Position numbers and translations under genes: made by a program. DNA of 64,000 nt, taken from NCBI RefSeq assembly GCF_027587025.1, contig NZ_JAPPTI010000002.1:310001-374000 (forward strand), read 5' to 3'. Numbering within the stretch: the first letter of the stretch is position 1; every line of letters begins with the position of its first letter. Shown one piece after another: positions 37,063 through 45,424 of this stretch. The notes beneath the pieces were generated by a model. It made no database searches. It was given only the letters and a program-made list of their open reading frames with translations, and was not told the DNA's origin. The stretch is from Vibrio sp. LaRot3 (GTDB lineage Bacteria > Pseudomonadota > Gammaproteobacteria > Enterobacterales > Vibrionaceae).

Positions 37063-39183
37063 TTAAAGGTGCTTAACGCGGCGTTTCACTTCTTCTTGTT
37101 TACCAAAGTTAAATGGTCGTGCATCTGGGCTGCCTAGGTAGCCACACACACGGCGCGTTACCGACACTTTGGTAGAGTCATGATTACCACAGCTTGGGCA
37201 AGTAAAGCCTTTGCTTGTACATTCGAACTCACCGGTGTAATCACACTCGTAACACTCATCAATTGGTGTGTTCGTACCGTAGTATGGTACTCGGGTATAA
37301 CTGTAATCCCACACATTCTCTAACGCTTCAATGTTGCGCTGCATGTTAGGGAATTCTCCGTAACAGATAAAACCACCTGATGACACATGCGGGTAAGGCA
37401 TTTCAAAGTCGATCTTATCGTATGGGTTTACTTTCTTCTCAACATCTAGGTGGAAGCTATTGGTGTAGTAACCTTTGTCTGTCACACCTTCAAGTACGCC
37501 GAATTCTTTAGTATCGATGCGGCAGAAGCGGCTACACAAGTTTTCACTTGGCGTGCCGTATAGGCTAAAGCCGTAACCTGTTTCTTCCGTCCATTGCTCT
37601 ACTTGTTTCTTCAAGTATTCAACAATCGCAATGGCTTTTGCACGCAATTCACCGTTGTCATATACATGCTCATCACTGCCAAATAGCGCATTGATTGTTT
37701 CATGAATACCGATGTAACCCAATGAGATAGACGCACGGCCGTTCTTAAAGATTTCCGCAATTGAATCGTCAGCCTTCAGACGAACACCACATGCACCTTC
37801 CATATATAGGATTGGCGCTACGCGAGCACGCACATTTTCAAGACGAGAAATACGCGTCTCAAGTGCACGACGAGCGATATGCAGTTTTTCATCCAACAGT
37901 TTGTAGAACTCTTTCTCATCGCCTTTCGCACGAATCGCAATACGAGGTAGGTTCAAGCTTACTACGCCAAGGTTATTACGACCTTCGTGAATCAGCTCGC
38001 CATTTTCTTCGTAAGTATTTAGGAAACTACGACAGCCCATTGGTGTTTTGAACGAGCCCGTTACTTCAACCACTTTGTCGTAGTTAAGAATATCTGGGTA
38101 CATACGCTTAGAGGCACACTCTAGCGCTAGCTTCTTAATATCGTAGTTTGGATCTTGCTCTTTGTGGTTCAAACCATCTTGGATAGCAAACACCAGTTTC
38201 GGGAATACCGCTGTTTTACGGTTTTTACCTAGACCTGCAATACGGTTCTTTAAGATAGATTGCTGAATCAGACGCGAAGCCCAAGACGTACCTAAGCCAA
38301 AGCCAAACGTTACAAATGGTGTTTGACCATTAGCGGTATGTAGCGTGTTTACTTCGTACTCTAGCGATTGGAATGCATCAAAACATTCTTTCTCAGTACG
38401 TGCAGTCGCAAACGCCTCTGGGTTGTGGATATCCCACTCTTTTGCAATTTCAAGATGCTTCTCAAAGCTTGCAAGTACGTATGGCTCTAGCACCTCGTCG
38501 ATACGGTTGATGGTAGTACCGCCGTAGATATGGCTTGCTACTTGAGCAATGATTTGCGCGGTCACAGCAGTTGCAGTAGAAATTGATTTTGGTGTATCAA
38601 TTTCAGCATTACCCATTTTAAAGCCATGTGTCAGCATGCCTTTTAAATCAATCAGCATGCAGTTAAACATTGGGAAGAATGGTGCGTAATCTAGATCGTG
38701 GTAATGCAGATCACCTTCTTCATGCGCTTGAACGATATCACGTGGCAAAATGTGTGTTTTCGCATAGTGTTTAGCCACGATACCAGCAAGTAGGTCACGC
38801 TGAGTTGGGATAACTTTACCGTCTTTGTTCGCGTTTTCGTTGATTAAATCAACGTTGCTTTCTTCGATAAGACCTTCAATTTCACGAGTAAGCGTACTTT
38901 GCTTCTCACGCGCAATATCGCGGTCATGACGGTATTCGATGTAGTTACGAGCCAATTCTTTATATGGCCCTTGCATCAACTCATCTTCTACTAGGGTTTG
39001 GATATGATTGATGTGAACTTCGTCGTGATCACTCAGTTTCAGCTCTACCGCTAATGCCACATTTAGGGCATAGATAGCGATTTCTTTATCTACGTGCTCT
39101 GATGCTGCTTCCACTGCTGCTTGAATACGATCCCTGCTGAACGGAGCCCGAGAGCCGTCACGCTTGATTACGATAGGTTTCAC
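37063..39183 (-). CDS. nrdD: Anaerobic ribonucleoside-triphosphate reductase NrdD
   Basis: The oxygen-sensitive class III reductase, 706 residues, which makes dNTPs from NTPs with formate. An N-terminal ATP cone (MKPIVIKRDGSRAPFSRDRI) handles allosteric control. The C-terminal zinc site is built by CYEC and CPSC (ECYECDYTGEF, FTCPSCGNHD), and the glycyl radical Gly681 sits in RRVCGYLGSPDARPF, the same number as in E. coli. Followed by nrdG. Upstream lie two NrdR boxes and a perfect FNR box, which fits repression when dNTPs are plentiful and activation when oxygen is absent. Confidence 0.98.
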   Translation of the reverse strand: MKPIVIKRDGSRAPFSRDRIQAAVEAASEHVDKEIAIYALNVALAVELKLSDHDEVHINHIQTLVEDELMQGPYKELARNYIEYRHDRDIAREKQSTLTREIEGLIEESNVDLINENANKDGKVIPTQRDLLAGIVAKHYAKTHILPRDIVQAHEEGDLHYHDLDYAPFFPMFNCMLIDLKGMLTHGFKMGNAEIDTPKSISTATAVTAQIIAQVASHIYGGTTINRIDEVLEPYVLASFEKHLEIAKEWDIHNPEAFATARTEKECFDAFQSLEYEVNTLHTANGQTPFVTFGFGLGTSWASRLIQQSILKNRIAGLGKNRKTAVFPKLVFAIQDGLNHKEQDPNYDIKKLALECASKRMYPDILNYDKVVEVTGSFKTPMGCRSFLNTYEENGELIHEGRNNLGVVSLNLPRIAIRAKGDEKEFYKLLDEKLHIARRALETRISRLENVRARVAPILYMEGACGVRLKADDSIAEIFKNGRASISLGYIGIHETINALFGSDEHVYDNGELRAKAIAIVEYLKKQVEQWTEETGYGFSLYGTPSENLCSRFCRIDTKEFGVLEGVTDKGYYTNSFHLDVEKKVNPYDKIDFEMPYPHVSSGGFICYGEFPNMQRNIEALENVWDYSYTRVPYYGTNTPIDECYECDYTGEFECTSKGFTCPSCGNHDSTKVSVTRRVCGYLGSPDARPFNFGKQEEVKRRVKHL

Positions 39184-39227
39184 TTTTTCTCCTTACCCCT
39201 AGAATACTCACAGAGTTATCCACAAAT

Positions 39228-39243
39228 ACACTATATAGGGTTT
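39228..39243. promoter_or_regulatory. NrdR box, proximal
   Basis: ACACTATATAGGGTTT matches the left half of the NrdR-box consensus ACACWATATATWGTGT; the right half is degenerate. It lies 45 nt upstream of nrdD and 31 bp from the distal box. Confidence 0.7.
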
Positions 39244-39258
39244 ATTATTGTTTGGCTG

Positions 39259-39274
39259 ACACTATATGTTGTGG
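39259..39274. promoter_or_regulatory. NrdR box, distal
   Basis: ACACTATATGTTGTGG closely matches ACACWATATATWGTGT. The 31-bp start-to-start spacing from the proximal box is the three-turn spacing seen for tandem NrdR boxes. Confidence 0.85.
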
Positions 39275-39306
39275 CGTATTAAACTCCAAAGCACTACCTA
39301 AAAGTA

Positions 39307-39320
39307 TTGATTTCGATCAA
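39307..39320. promoter_or_regulatory. FNR (anaerobic activator) box
   Basis: TTGATTTCGATCAA is a perfect match to TTGAT-N4-ATCAA. It sits about 125 nt upstream of nrdD and 158 nt upstream of the divergent nuclease gene. Confidence 0.87.
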
Positions 39321-39477
39321 TAAAATTTAGCTCCAGTACAAGATCAAATCGATCTTGGCGGCACGGATCTCAGATACAAAGAAAACTATGAAAATTGAAA
39401 AAATTAGGCATTTAAACTTGATTTTTTGGGAGGGCTTGTAAGATAAAGGATAGACAAGTCTCACAGGAGTGACAGAC

Positions 39478-40368
39478 ATGAAATCGGTTATAAAACGTTC
39501 CATTCTTCTATATGTAGTGGTTTTGTGTTCACTACCAACACAAGCGCAACAATTGGTCAATTTGTCATCATGGAATATGGAATGGCTCGATTTACGCGGA
39601 AATGAACGTTTCGCTCCGTCGTTACGCAAAAGTGACGATTTTTACAAAATGTCGCACTATTTGGAGAGATCAAATCCGCTGATCCTTGCGTTCCAAGAGG
39701 TATCAAGTAAAGAAGCCATTTCTAAAGTCGTCGGCGATCAATACCATATCTATTTGTCGGACCGATCATTAACCAAGTTCAGCCATCTTCAGTTCGAAGA
39801 TATTAACCAATACACTGGATTTGCCGTCGATAGATCTTTATCGGTTTCTGACCCTACCGACATTAACCTATTGAGCGCCAACCAAAGAAAGCTAAGATTC
39901 GCGTCTTACATCATCATTGAAACTGAGCAACCTCTTCATCTGCTCAATGTCCATTTAAAAGCAGGCTGTAGCGGCAAGTTCAAAACTAACCGCAACTGCA
40001 ATACTTTACGACAACAAACCCAAGCCCTAAATAAGTGGATTAGTGAGCGAGAAGCGAATCAACAGAACTACGCTATCATTGGTGATTTCAATCATAACCT
40101 CGCCCACCCTAAAGATTGGATGTGGGAAATGCTCTCTGAGAGTACGTCAGCACGACTAGCAACCAGAGACACGAAAGCACAGTGCAAAGTAAAAAGCCGC
40201 AATGACCCAAACCGATTGCATCAGTTTAGGTCTTTGATCGACCACATAGTGATTAGCCAATCGCTAGAACTCAGCGCACCAAAGCAAACTGTGTTTGAGT
40301 CTAAAGATGTGCTCAACTATCAACTCAGCGATCACTGCCCGCTTAACGCTACACTTTACCTACCCTAA
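39478..40368 (+). CDS. Exported endonuclease/exonuclease/phosphatase (EEP) family protein
   Basis: A 296-residue protein with a signal peptide (MKSVIKRSILLYVVVLCSLPTQA), then a DNase I-like EEP fold. The catalytic set is visible: SSWNMEWLD (Asn), AFQEVSS (Glu, metal ligand), NVHLKAGC (His), GDFNHN (Asp, Asn) and SDHCPL (Asp-His). It is likely an extracellular or periplasmic DNase or phosphodiesterase; vibrios use exported nucleases to feed on or clear DNA. ATG 39478 has AGGAG 8 nt upstream. It shares its upstream region with nrdD. Its last 20 bp overlap the end of the convergent transporter gene. Confidence 0.88.
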   Translation: MKSVIKRSILLYVVVLCSLPTQAQQLVNLSSWNMEWLDLRGNERFAPSLRKSDDFYKMSHYLERSNPLILAFQEVSSKEAISKVVGDQYHIYLSDRSLTKFSHLQFEDINQYTGFAVDRSLSVSDPTDINLLSANQRKLRFASYIIIETEQPLHLLNVHLKAGCSGKFKTNRNCNTLRQQTQALNKWISEREANQQNYAIIGDFNHNLAHPKDWMWEMLSESTSARLATRDTKAQCKVKSRNDPNRLHQFRSLIDHIVISQSLELSAPKQTVFESKDVLNYQLSDHCPLNATLYLP

Positions 40369-40798
40369 GCGGCAGCCATTTTGGCATAATCAAACCCAGC
40401 GACATCGCGGCGATAAATAGCCATATGTCGCTGTTGCCTAACGCAATACTCGCTATCGCGGGCCCCGGGCAAACACCTAACATGCCCCAACCTACGCCAA
40501 AGAGGCTAGCCCCGACAATCAATTTTGCATCAATGTCTGAGCGAGTCGGTACACTAATCTCGAACCCTGACACCGCACGAGGTCGAGACTTAATAAACAA
40601 GTGGTAACATGGCAAAAACACCAGAAGCGCTCCACCCATTACAAACATCAAGCTTGGGTCCCAACTTCCGCTGATATCTAAAAACCCGATGACTTTTTCA
40701 GGATTAGCCATACCTGAGAGCACCATTCCTGCGCCAAATAACGCCCCTGCGCCCAATGATGCGAGATAAAACCATAGAACTTTGATTGGTTGTTTCAT
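40349..40798 (-). CDS. YeeE/YedE-type transporter, second half
   Basis: A 149-residue inner-membrane protein of the YeeE/YedE (DUF6691) group with about four transmembrane helices: VLWFYLASLGAGALFGAGMVLSG, LMFVMGGALLVFLPCYHLFI, LIVGASLFGVGWGMLGVCPGPAIASIALG, and LFIAAMSLGLIMPKW. GVCPGPA is the thiosulfate/sulfur-path Cys motif of the family. It follows a sister protein by 9 nt; the two together make the equivalent of one full-length YeeE, so they probably act as a heteromer moving a sulfur compound such as thiosulfate. The exact substrate is unproven. Confidence 0.88.
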   Translation of the reverse strand: MKQPIKVLWFYLASLGAGALFGAGMVLSGMANPEKVIGFLDISGSWDPSLMFVMGGALLVFLPCYHLFIKSRPRAVSGFEISVPTRSDIDAKLIVGASLFGVGWGMLGVCPGPAIASIALGNSDIWLFIAAMSLGLIMPKWLPLRVGKV

Positions 40799-40807
40799 GA
40801 CGTTACC

Positions 40808-41212
40808 TTACTTAGCTATCCAAACCGTCAGTATTGCCATGGCCATAAATGTCACAGTGGCAACAATAGAACGACCTGATAGGCGTCCGATTCCGCAGAT
40901 ACCATGACCACTTGTACATCCATTAGCGAGCGATGTGCCAACGCCAACCAATAATCCAGCCACCACTACCATACCGCGATTGCTCGATAGCTCCGCTGGC
41001 AAATTAAAATCAACTAGCCAACTCACGAATACGCCACCTATGACCATCGCGATAAGGAAAACCCATCGCCACGCAACGTCGCCTTTCACTGGAAGCAACG
41101 TTCCGCGTAATATGCCGCTGATTCCCGCCACTTTACCGGAAACAAGCATCAGCAAAGTGGCCGAAACGCCCAGTAACATGCCGCCCGTAAGTGACATCCA
41201 GTATTCACTCAT
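40808..41212 (-). CDS. YeeE/YedE-type transporter, first half
   Basis: A 134-residue membrane protein, sister to the next gene. The family signature LANGCTSGHGICGIGRLSGRS carries two Cys that line the sulfur-conducting path in YeeE structures. There are about four helices, starting MSEYWMSLTGGMLLGVSATLLML and ending VATVTFMAMAILTVW. The start ATG overlaps the stop of the ArsR regulator as TAATG, so the regulator and both transporter halves form one operon (arsR, then the two halves). Regulation by that repressor is implied. Confidence 0.88.
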   Translation of the reverse strand: MSEYWMSLTGGMLLGVSATLLMLVSGKVAGISGILRGTLLPVKGDVAWRWVFLIAMVIGGVFVSWLVDFNLPAELSSNRGMVVVAGLLVGVGTSLANGCTSGHGICGIGRLSGRSIVATVTFMAMAILTVWIAK

Positions 41213-41520
41213 TACGATTCCTCTTCTTGCTGACAAAAGATCGCATGTAAGCTGCCAATTAACGGCTCGACTCTCTCATCCGCTAATGAGTAGTAAACCT
41301 GCTGAGAAACTTTGCGAGGTTTAATCATTCCATGCTTTCTCAAGACTGTGAGATGTTGCGAAAACGCCGATTGGGTTAATGCAGAGTTAGCCTGAAGTTC
41401 ACCCACACCTACCTCACCTTGTGTTAACTGGCACAACACCATTAAACGCTCTGGATGAGCGATCACTTTTAGCCAATCAGATGCCGCGGTGGCATCATGC
41501 TTAAACTGCTCAATGTCCAT
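41212..41520 (-). CDS. ArsR-family repressor, probable persulfide sensor (BigR/SqrR-like)
   Basis: A 102-residue winged-helix regulator. The recognition region is LTQSAFSQHLTVLRKHGMI, followed by the wing KVSQQVYYSLAD. It contains exactly two Cys, Cys30 (RLMVLCQL) and Cys96 (HAIFCQQ), the positions that in BigR and SqrR form a di- to tetrasulfide link on exposure to persulfides. It lacks the metal-binding Cys/His sets of ArsR and SmtB. It heads an operon with YeeE-type sulfur transporters and diverges from a CoA-disulfide-reductase/rhodanese gene, so control by sulfane sulfur is a consistent inference. Confidence 0.87.
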   Translation of the reverse strand: MDIEQFKHDATAASDWLKVIAHPERLMVLCQLTQGEVGVGELQANSALTQSAFSQHLTVLRKHGMIKPRKVSQQVYYSLADERVEPLIGSLHAIFCQQEEES

Positions 41521-41574
41521 CTATAGCTACCATTTCGTTGAACGCTATTTAAACAATAACGTCACACCAAAATA

Positions 41575-41588
41575 TTAGTCAAGTCTAA
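41575..41588. promoter_or_regulatory. Possible operator between arsR-type and oxidoreductase genes
   Basis: TTAG-TCAAGT-CTAA is a short inverted repeat in the shared gap, and related TTAGA segments follow at 41614 and 41630. It is a candidate repressor site with weak support. Confidence 0.3.
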
Positions 41589-41696
41589 ATTAGCAATTTA
41601 ACATTTAGATGAAATAACATTAGACATTACTAAAATACAAACTTATAGTAATAGCCATTGTTCAAATATTAGCCCGACGTTTGTTTAGGAATAGCA

Positions 41697-43349
41697 ATGA
41701 CTAAGATTGTAATTATCGGTGGTGTTGCCGGTGGTGCTTCTGCAGCGGCACGCGCAAGACGCCTGAGTGAAGATGCTCAAATCATTATGTTTGAAAGAGG
41801 CGAATTTGTTTCCTTCGCCAACTGCGGATTGCCTTATCATATCGGCGGCGACATACAAGATCGCAGCAAGCTGCTATTGCAAACCCCTGAAAGCTTCTTA
41901 GCACGCTTTAATGTCGATGTTCGAGTGATGAATGAAGTGGTGAGCATTAACCGCCAAAGCAAAACCGTCACCGTTAAAAACCTGCTTGATGGTCATGAAT
42001 ATCAAGAGAGTTACGATTTCTTACTGCTTAGCCCGGGCGCTGCCCCTATTGTTCCGAATATTCAGGGCATAGACAATCCGTTGACTCATTCGCTGCGTAA
42101 CATTCCTGATATGGACCGCATCATCGCCACGATTGAACGTAAACAAATAAAGCATGCCACCGTTGTTGGTGGTGGTTTTATCGGCCTTGAAATGATGGAA
42201 GCGTTCCACCAGTTAGGCATACAAACCACATTAGTTGAAATGGCAAACCAAGTCATGACGCCCGTTGATAAAGAAATGGCAGGATTTGTTCATGATGAAA
42301 TCCGCAATAAAGGCGTCGACCTTAAGCTCGGCGTAGCATTAGAAGCCGTCAAATACCACGTATCAGAACAACACCTTACTTTAACGCTTAACAATGGCGA
42401 CACTGTCAAAACAGATATCCTAATCATGGCTATTGGCGTTCGTCCCGAGACAACTCTTGCGCAAGAAGCCGGCCTTCAACTTGGTGAACTAGGTGGGATC
42501 TACACCAATCAACATCTACAAACGAGCGATCCGTCGATCTATGCCGTAGGTGATGCCATTGAAGAAATGGATTTTGCCACTGGCGAACAAACGCTTGTGC
42601 CATTAGCTGGGCCTGCTAACCGTCAAGGCCGGATGGCAGCAGATAATATGCTTGGCCGCAGTGAAACCTATCAAGGTACACAAGGCACTGCCATTTGTAA
42701 GGTGTTTGACTTAGCCATCGCGTCAACAGGTAAGAACGAGAAGCAACTTAAAGCTTCAAGCACACACTACCAGAAGGTTTATGTGCACACAGCTAGCCAT
42801 GCCAGTTATTATCCAGGCGCAGAAACTGTGTCATTTAAGATGTTATTTGACCCAACCTCTGGGAAAATCTTCGGAGCGCAAGCGGTCGGTAAAGATGGGA
42901 TCGATAAACGAATCGACGTTATGGCAGTAGCACAACGCGCCGGTATGACGGTCGATCAGCTGCAACATTTAGAGCTAACTTATGCCCCACCGTTTGGCAG
43001 TGCCAAAGATGTAATCAATCAAGCCGCGTTTGTCGCGAACAACATCATTAAAGGTGATGCAACCCCGATTCATTATGATGAAATAGAATCGCTCACTGAC
43101 AATCAAATTTTACTCGATGTCCGCAACCCAAGTGAGCGCAGCAACGGTAACTTCATTCAAGGTGATATCAATATCCCTGTGGATGAGCTTCGGGATCGAA
43201 TGCATGAGTTACCAAAAGACAAAGAAATCATCATATATTGCCAAGTTGGGTTACGTGGTAACGTTGCTTATCGACAACTCATTAACCGCGGCTACAAGGC
43301 CAGAAATCTAATTGGTGGTTACCGCACCTACCTCTTTGCGCAGAAGTAA
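41697..43349 (+). CDS. FAD-dependent CoA-disulfide/persulfide reductase fused to rhodanese
   Basis: A 550-residue flavoprotein. Residues 1-450 are a pyridine nucleotide-disulfide oxidoreductase: FAD motif IIGGVAGGASAAARAR, the single redox Cys43 in SFANCGLPYH (CoA-disulfide reductase type), the NAD(P)H motif TVVGGGFIGLEMME and the FAD-binding YAVGDAIEEMD. Residues 450-550 form a rhodanese domain with the catalytic Cys515 in IIYCQVGLRGN. Known CoADR-rhodanese fusions (such as Npsr) reduce CoA persulfide or polysulfide with NADH. Together with the divergent persulfide-type repressor and sulfur transporters it fits sulfane-sulfur detoxification or use. Confidence 0.92.
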   Translation: MTKIVIIGGVAGGASAAARARRLSEDAQIIMFERGEFVSFANCGLPYHIGGDIQDRSKLLLQTPESFLARFNVDVRVMNEVVSINRQSKTVTVKNLLDGHEYQESYDFLLLSPGAAPIVPNIQGIDNPLTHSLRNIPDMDRIIATIERKQIKHATVVGGGFIGLEMMEAFHQLGIQTTLVEMANQVMTPVDKEMAGFVHDEIRNKGVDLKLGVALEAVKYHVSEQHLTLTLNNGDTVKTDILIMAIGVRPETTLAQEAGLQLGELGGIYTNQHLQTSDPSIYAVGDAIEEMDFATGEQTLVPLAGPANRQGRMAADNMLGRSETYQGTQGTAICKVFDLAIASTGKNEKQLKASSTHYQKVYVHTASHASYYPGAETVSFKMLFDPTSGKIFGAQAVGKDGIDKRIDVMAVAQRAGMTVDQLQHLELTYAPPFGSAKDVINQAAFVANNIIKGDATPIHYDEIESLTDNQILLDVRNPSERSNGNFIQGDINIPVDELRDRMHELPKDKEIIIYCQVGLRGNVAYRQLINRGYKARNLIGGYRTYLFAQK

Positions 43350-43366
43350 TCGCAATTACAAAAGTA

Positions 43367-43388
43367 AAAGGAGCCAACTGGCTCCTTT
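43367..43388. terminator. Bidirectional terminator after oxidoreductase-rhodanese gene
   Basis: AAAGGAGCC and GGCTCCTTT pair around a small loop. It separates the gene from convergent def. Confidence 0.8.
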
Positions 43389-43403
43389 CTTGTATATCGT
43401 AAA

Positions 43404-43901
43404 TTAATTTCGCTTGGCTTTCTTCACCTTCTTCAACGCCATTTTTCGCTTTAAAGGTGAAAGATAATCTATAAATAAATTACCGAGTAAATGGTCAATC
43501 TCGTGTTGCATGACAATCGCTAAAAACTCATCACTCTCTATGGTTATTTTGTTTCCCTCTCTATCGAGAGCATCAACCGTTACAGAGGTAAAGCGCTCTA
43601 CATCGGCATAATAACCGGGAATAGACAAACACCCTTCTTGCCCCATCGCTTTGTCACTACCGCGCACAACTTCAGGATTAATCAGTACTAAAGGTTCATC
43701 TCGATTTTCTGAAATATCAATCACAATGACCGATTGGTCACTCCCCACTTGTGGAGCTGCCAAACCAATACCATTACCTGTGTTATACATCGTTTCAAGC
43801 ATGTCATCGACCAACCCTTGAACTTGAGTTACGTCTTGCACAGGATGAGTTTTCACCCTTAAGCGAGGATCAGGAATGGTCAAAATATCGAGTACGGCCA
43901 T
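43404..43901 (-). CDS. def: Peptide deformylase (Def), not linked to fmt
   Basis: A 165-residue metalloenzyme that removes the formyl group from nascent proteins. All three family motifs are intact: GNGIGLAAPQ, EGCLSIPG (metal Cys) and QHEIDHL (HExxH). The basic tail KRKMALKKVKKAKRN resembles the ribosome-binding extension. It is not next to fmt, so it may be a second deformylase alongside the usual def-fmt copy (inference). ATG 43901 is used by family alignment; neither it nor ATG 43931 has a good ribosome site, so the start is uncertain. Confidence 0.94.
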   Translation of the reverse strand: MAVLDILTIPDPRLRVKTHPVQDVTQVQGLVDDMLETMYNTGNGIGLAAPQVGSDQSVIVIDISENRDEPLVLINPEVVRGSDKAMGQEGCLSIPGYYADVERFTSVTVDALDREGNKITIESDEFLAIVMQHEIDHLLGNLFIDYLSPLKRKMALKKVKKAKRN

Positions 43902-43986
43902 AGAGTTAAGCACTTTTAGTAAAATCAACATTGATGGGATGTACGGTACTAAAAACGATTAATGAAAGCAATTCTCATTTAACTAA

Positions 43987-44319
43987 TTACTGTTTAGTCA
44001 ATATTTCACCATCGACGATCATCTTCCATTCACCACCATCAATATACGGAGGTTGCATGACATCAAACTCTGTTTCGATGAAAAGAAAACCGACGATAAA
44101 ATCGTCACCGTTAAACTCGGTGATCGGCGCTTCAATGGTCGTAGTTCTTGATTCACTTTCTCGCTTATAGTCTATGGTGCCATCTGCATTGATCAGCAAA
44201 TGCATTTGTTCGCTCTGCCAAAGACCAATGTAGTCTTGTTTATCATCCGGAATTGGCTCAGAACACCCAACTAAAGTGAGCACAGCACCAATCAGTGCTA
44301 GGTTACGCATCATGCTCAT
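43987..44319 (-). CDS. Small lipoprotein, unknown function
   Basis: A 110-residue lipoprotein: MSMMRNLALIGAVLTLVGCSE has a lipobox (LVGC) with the acylated Cys at residue 19. The mature part is a small beta-rich domain: YIGLWQSEQMHLLINADGTIDYKR, then TTTIEAPITEFNGDDFIVGFLF, as in lipocalin-like or copper/stress-type small lipoproteins, but no family can be named. It lies 15 nt after a membrane-anchored metalloprotease-like gene on the same strand, so they are probably co-transcribed. Confidence 0.8.
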   Translation of the reverse strand: MSMMRNLALIGAVLTLVGCSEPIPDDKQDYIGLWQSEQMHLLINADGTIDYKRESESRTTTIEAPITEFNGDDFIVGFLFIETEFDVMQPPYIDGGEWKMIVDGEILTKQ

Positions 44320-44334
44320 CTCTTTTTCATCTCC

Positions 44335-45162
44335 TTAAATTCTCGCTTTATCCATCAAACTCAGCGCGTATTCTTTCATTTGTCTTGCGTTATCGCCATG
44401 TTTTGCATCGCCGCATACTTCACCATCATATTGAACATCTGGAGAAGAATACACAGGCAGGCTGACCTCAGAGAAGCTCATAACCGTACCCGCACCTTTG
44501 CACGAGAAACCCTTAGCATACGCCTTTATCTTATGATGATGTTCACGAGGTATTTTCGATTTCACCCACTTATCCAATGACGCAACTGGCTTAGTGTCCG
44601 CGTGCATCGCCCAAGCGATATGACCAAGCTCATGCTCGAGTGTATTAAGGGCGGCATTTTCAGCCAAAATAAAGAAGCTACCGTTGAAGTTAACATGCTC
44701 TGATGCAGCAACGTTACCTAGTACATAGTTGTGCTGCTTTTCAAGTACTAGACCATAATAGGCCGTTTTGTCTCGCCTCATCTGATTAATGCGCGCTTCT
44801 CCTACTACATCTAACAGTTGTAAATGCAAAGTATCGCTGTCGACGGCAGATTGATCCGGCAGTTTAACCCATTCTATTTTTTCAAGGGTACGAGTCATAG
44901 GGACGCACGAATTAGACAGCACAAGATTGGAGTAATTGATGGCATCTAGAATGCGCTCGTTCACCACATCAATGGAGGCACTCTGTTTGATTTTTTCGTC
45001 GACGAAGAAGGTGATAGATGTTGAAACTGTATTGTTTAGCGTACATTTAGGCAAAACTAACTCACCATCACTGCGCTTATTACCTAATAAGAAAACCAAT
45101 GCTGAAGTCAAAACGACTACTGCAAAAACAGACTTTTTACTTATTTTTTCAAACAAACTCAT
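44335..45162 (-). CDS. Membrane-anchored metalloprotease-like protein with HExxH motif
   Basis: A 275-residue protein, not recognised as a named family. One N-terminal membrane helix (SVFAVVVLTSALVFLL, about 11-26) would place the rest outside the cytoplasm. The zinc motif is HELGHIAWAMH at residues 177-187: His177, Glu178, His181 and His187. The H-E-x-x-H-x5-H spacing is that of metzincins, but the usual Gly at position 8 is Trp. Cys40, Cys86 and later Cys (FSCKGAG, EVCGDAK) could form disulfides. ATG 45162 is chosen because a membrane helix follows at once. It is followed by a small lipoprotein gene; a target is unknown. Confidence 0.75.
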   Translation of the reverse strand: MSLFEKISKKSVFAVVVLTSALVFLLGNKRSDGELVLPKCTLNNTVSTSITFFVDEKIKQSASIDVVNERILDAINYSNLVLSNSCVPMTRTLEKIEWVKLPDQSAVDSDTLHLQLLDVVGEARINQMRRDKTAYYGLVLEKQHNYVLGNVAASEHVNFNGSFFILAENAALNTLEHELGHIAWAMHADTKPVASLDKWVKSKIPREHHHKIKAYAKGFSCKGAGTVMSFSEVSLPVYSSPDVQYDGEVCGDAKHGDNARQMKEYALSLMDKARI

Positions 45163-45364
45163 ACCGCGAAATTTGTGAAATCGTTGGCAAAATATACACT
45201 TACCTAACGAGTGAAAACACAACAATGGTTCAAAATGAGAATTGTCTCCAAACTCTTTTATGGCTTTGCCGAATAGATCGACATTATATGCAGAGAAATA
45301 GCCCTAAATAGTGACTCATAAACTGGGGCGTATCCGCTCAAATTGAAAGTACTCTAGTCAGAAA

Positions 45365-45385
45365 AAAGGGAGCTAAGCTCCCTTT
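45365..45385 (-). terminator. Terminator after phaC
   Basis: On the minus strand, AAAGGGAGC-TTA-GCTCCCTTT is followed by TTTC, 40 nt past the phaC stop. It closes the pha operon. Confidence 0.87.
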
Positions 45386-45424
45386 CGTTTTGTGTTTCAC
45401 TAGTAGTGATTGGATGACTGGCGT

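Noticed and set aside
39327..39629. 100-codon minus-strand frame over the nrdD control region
   Set aside because: It runs antisense through the EEP nuclease start; operators and ribosome sites support the other reading.
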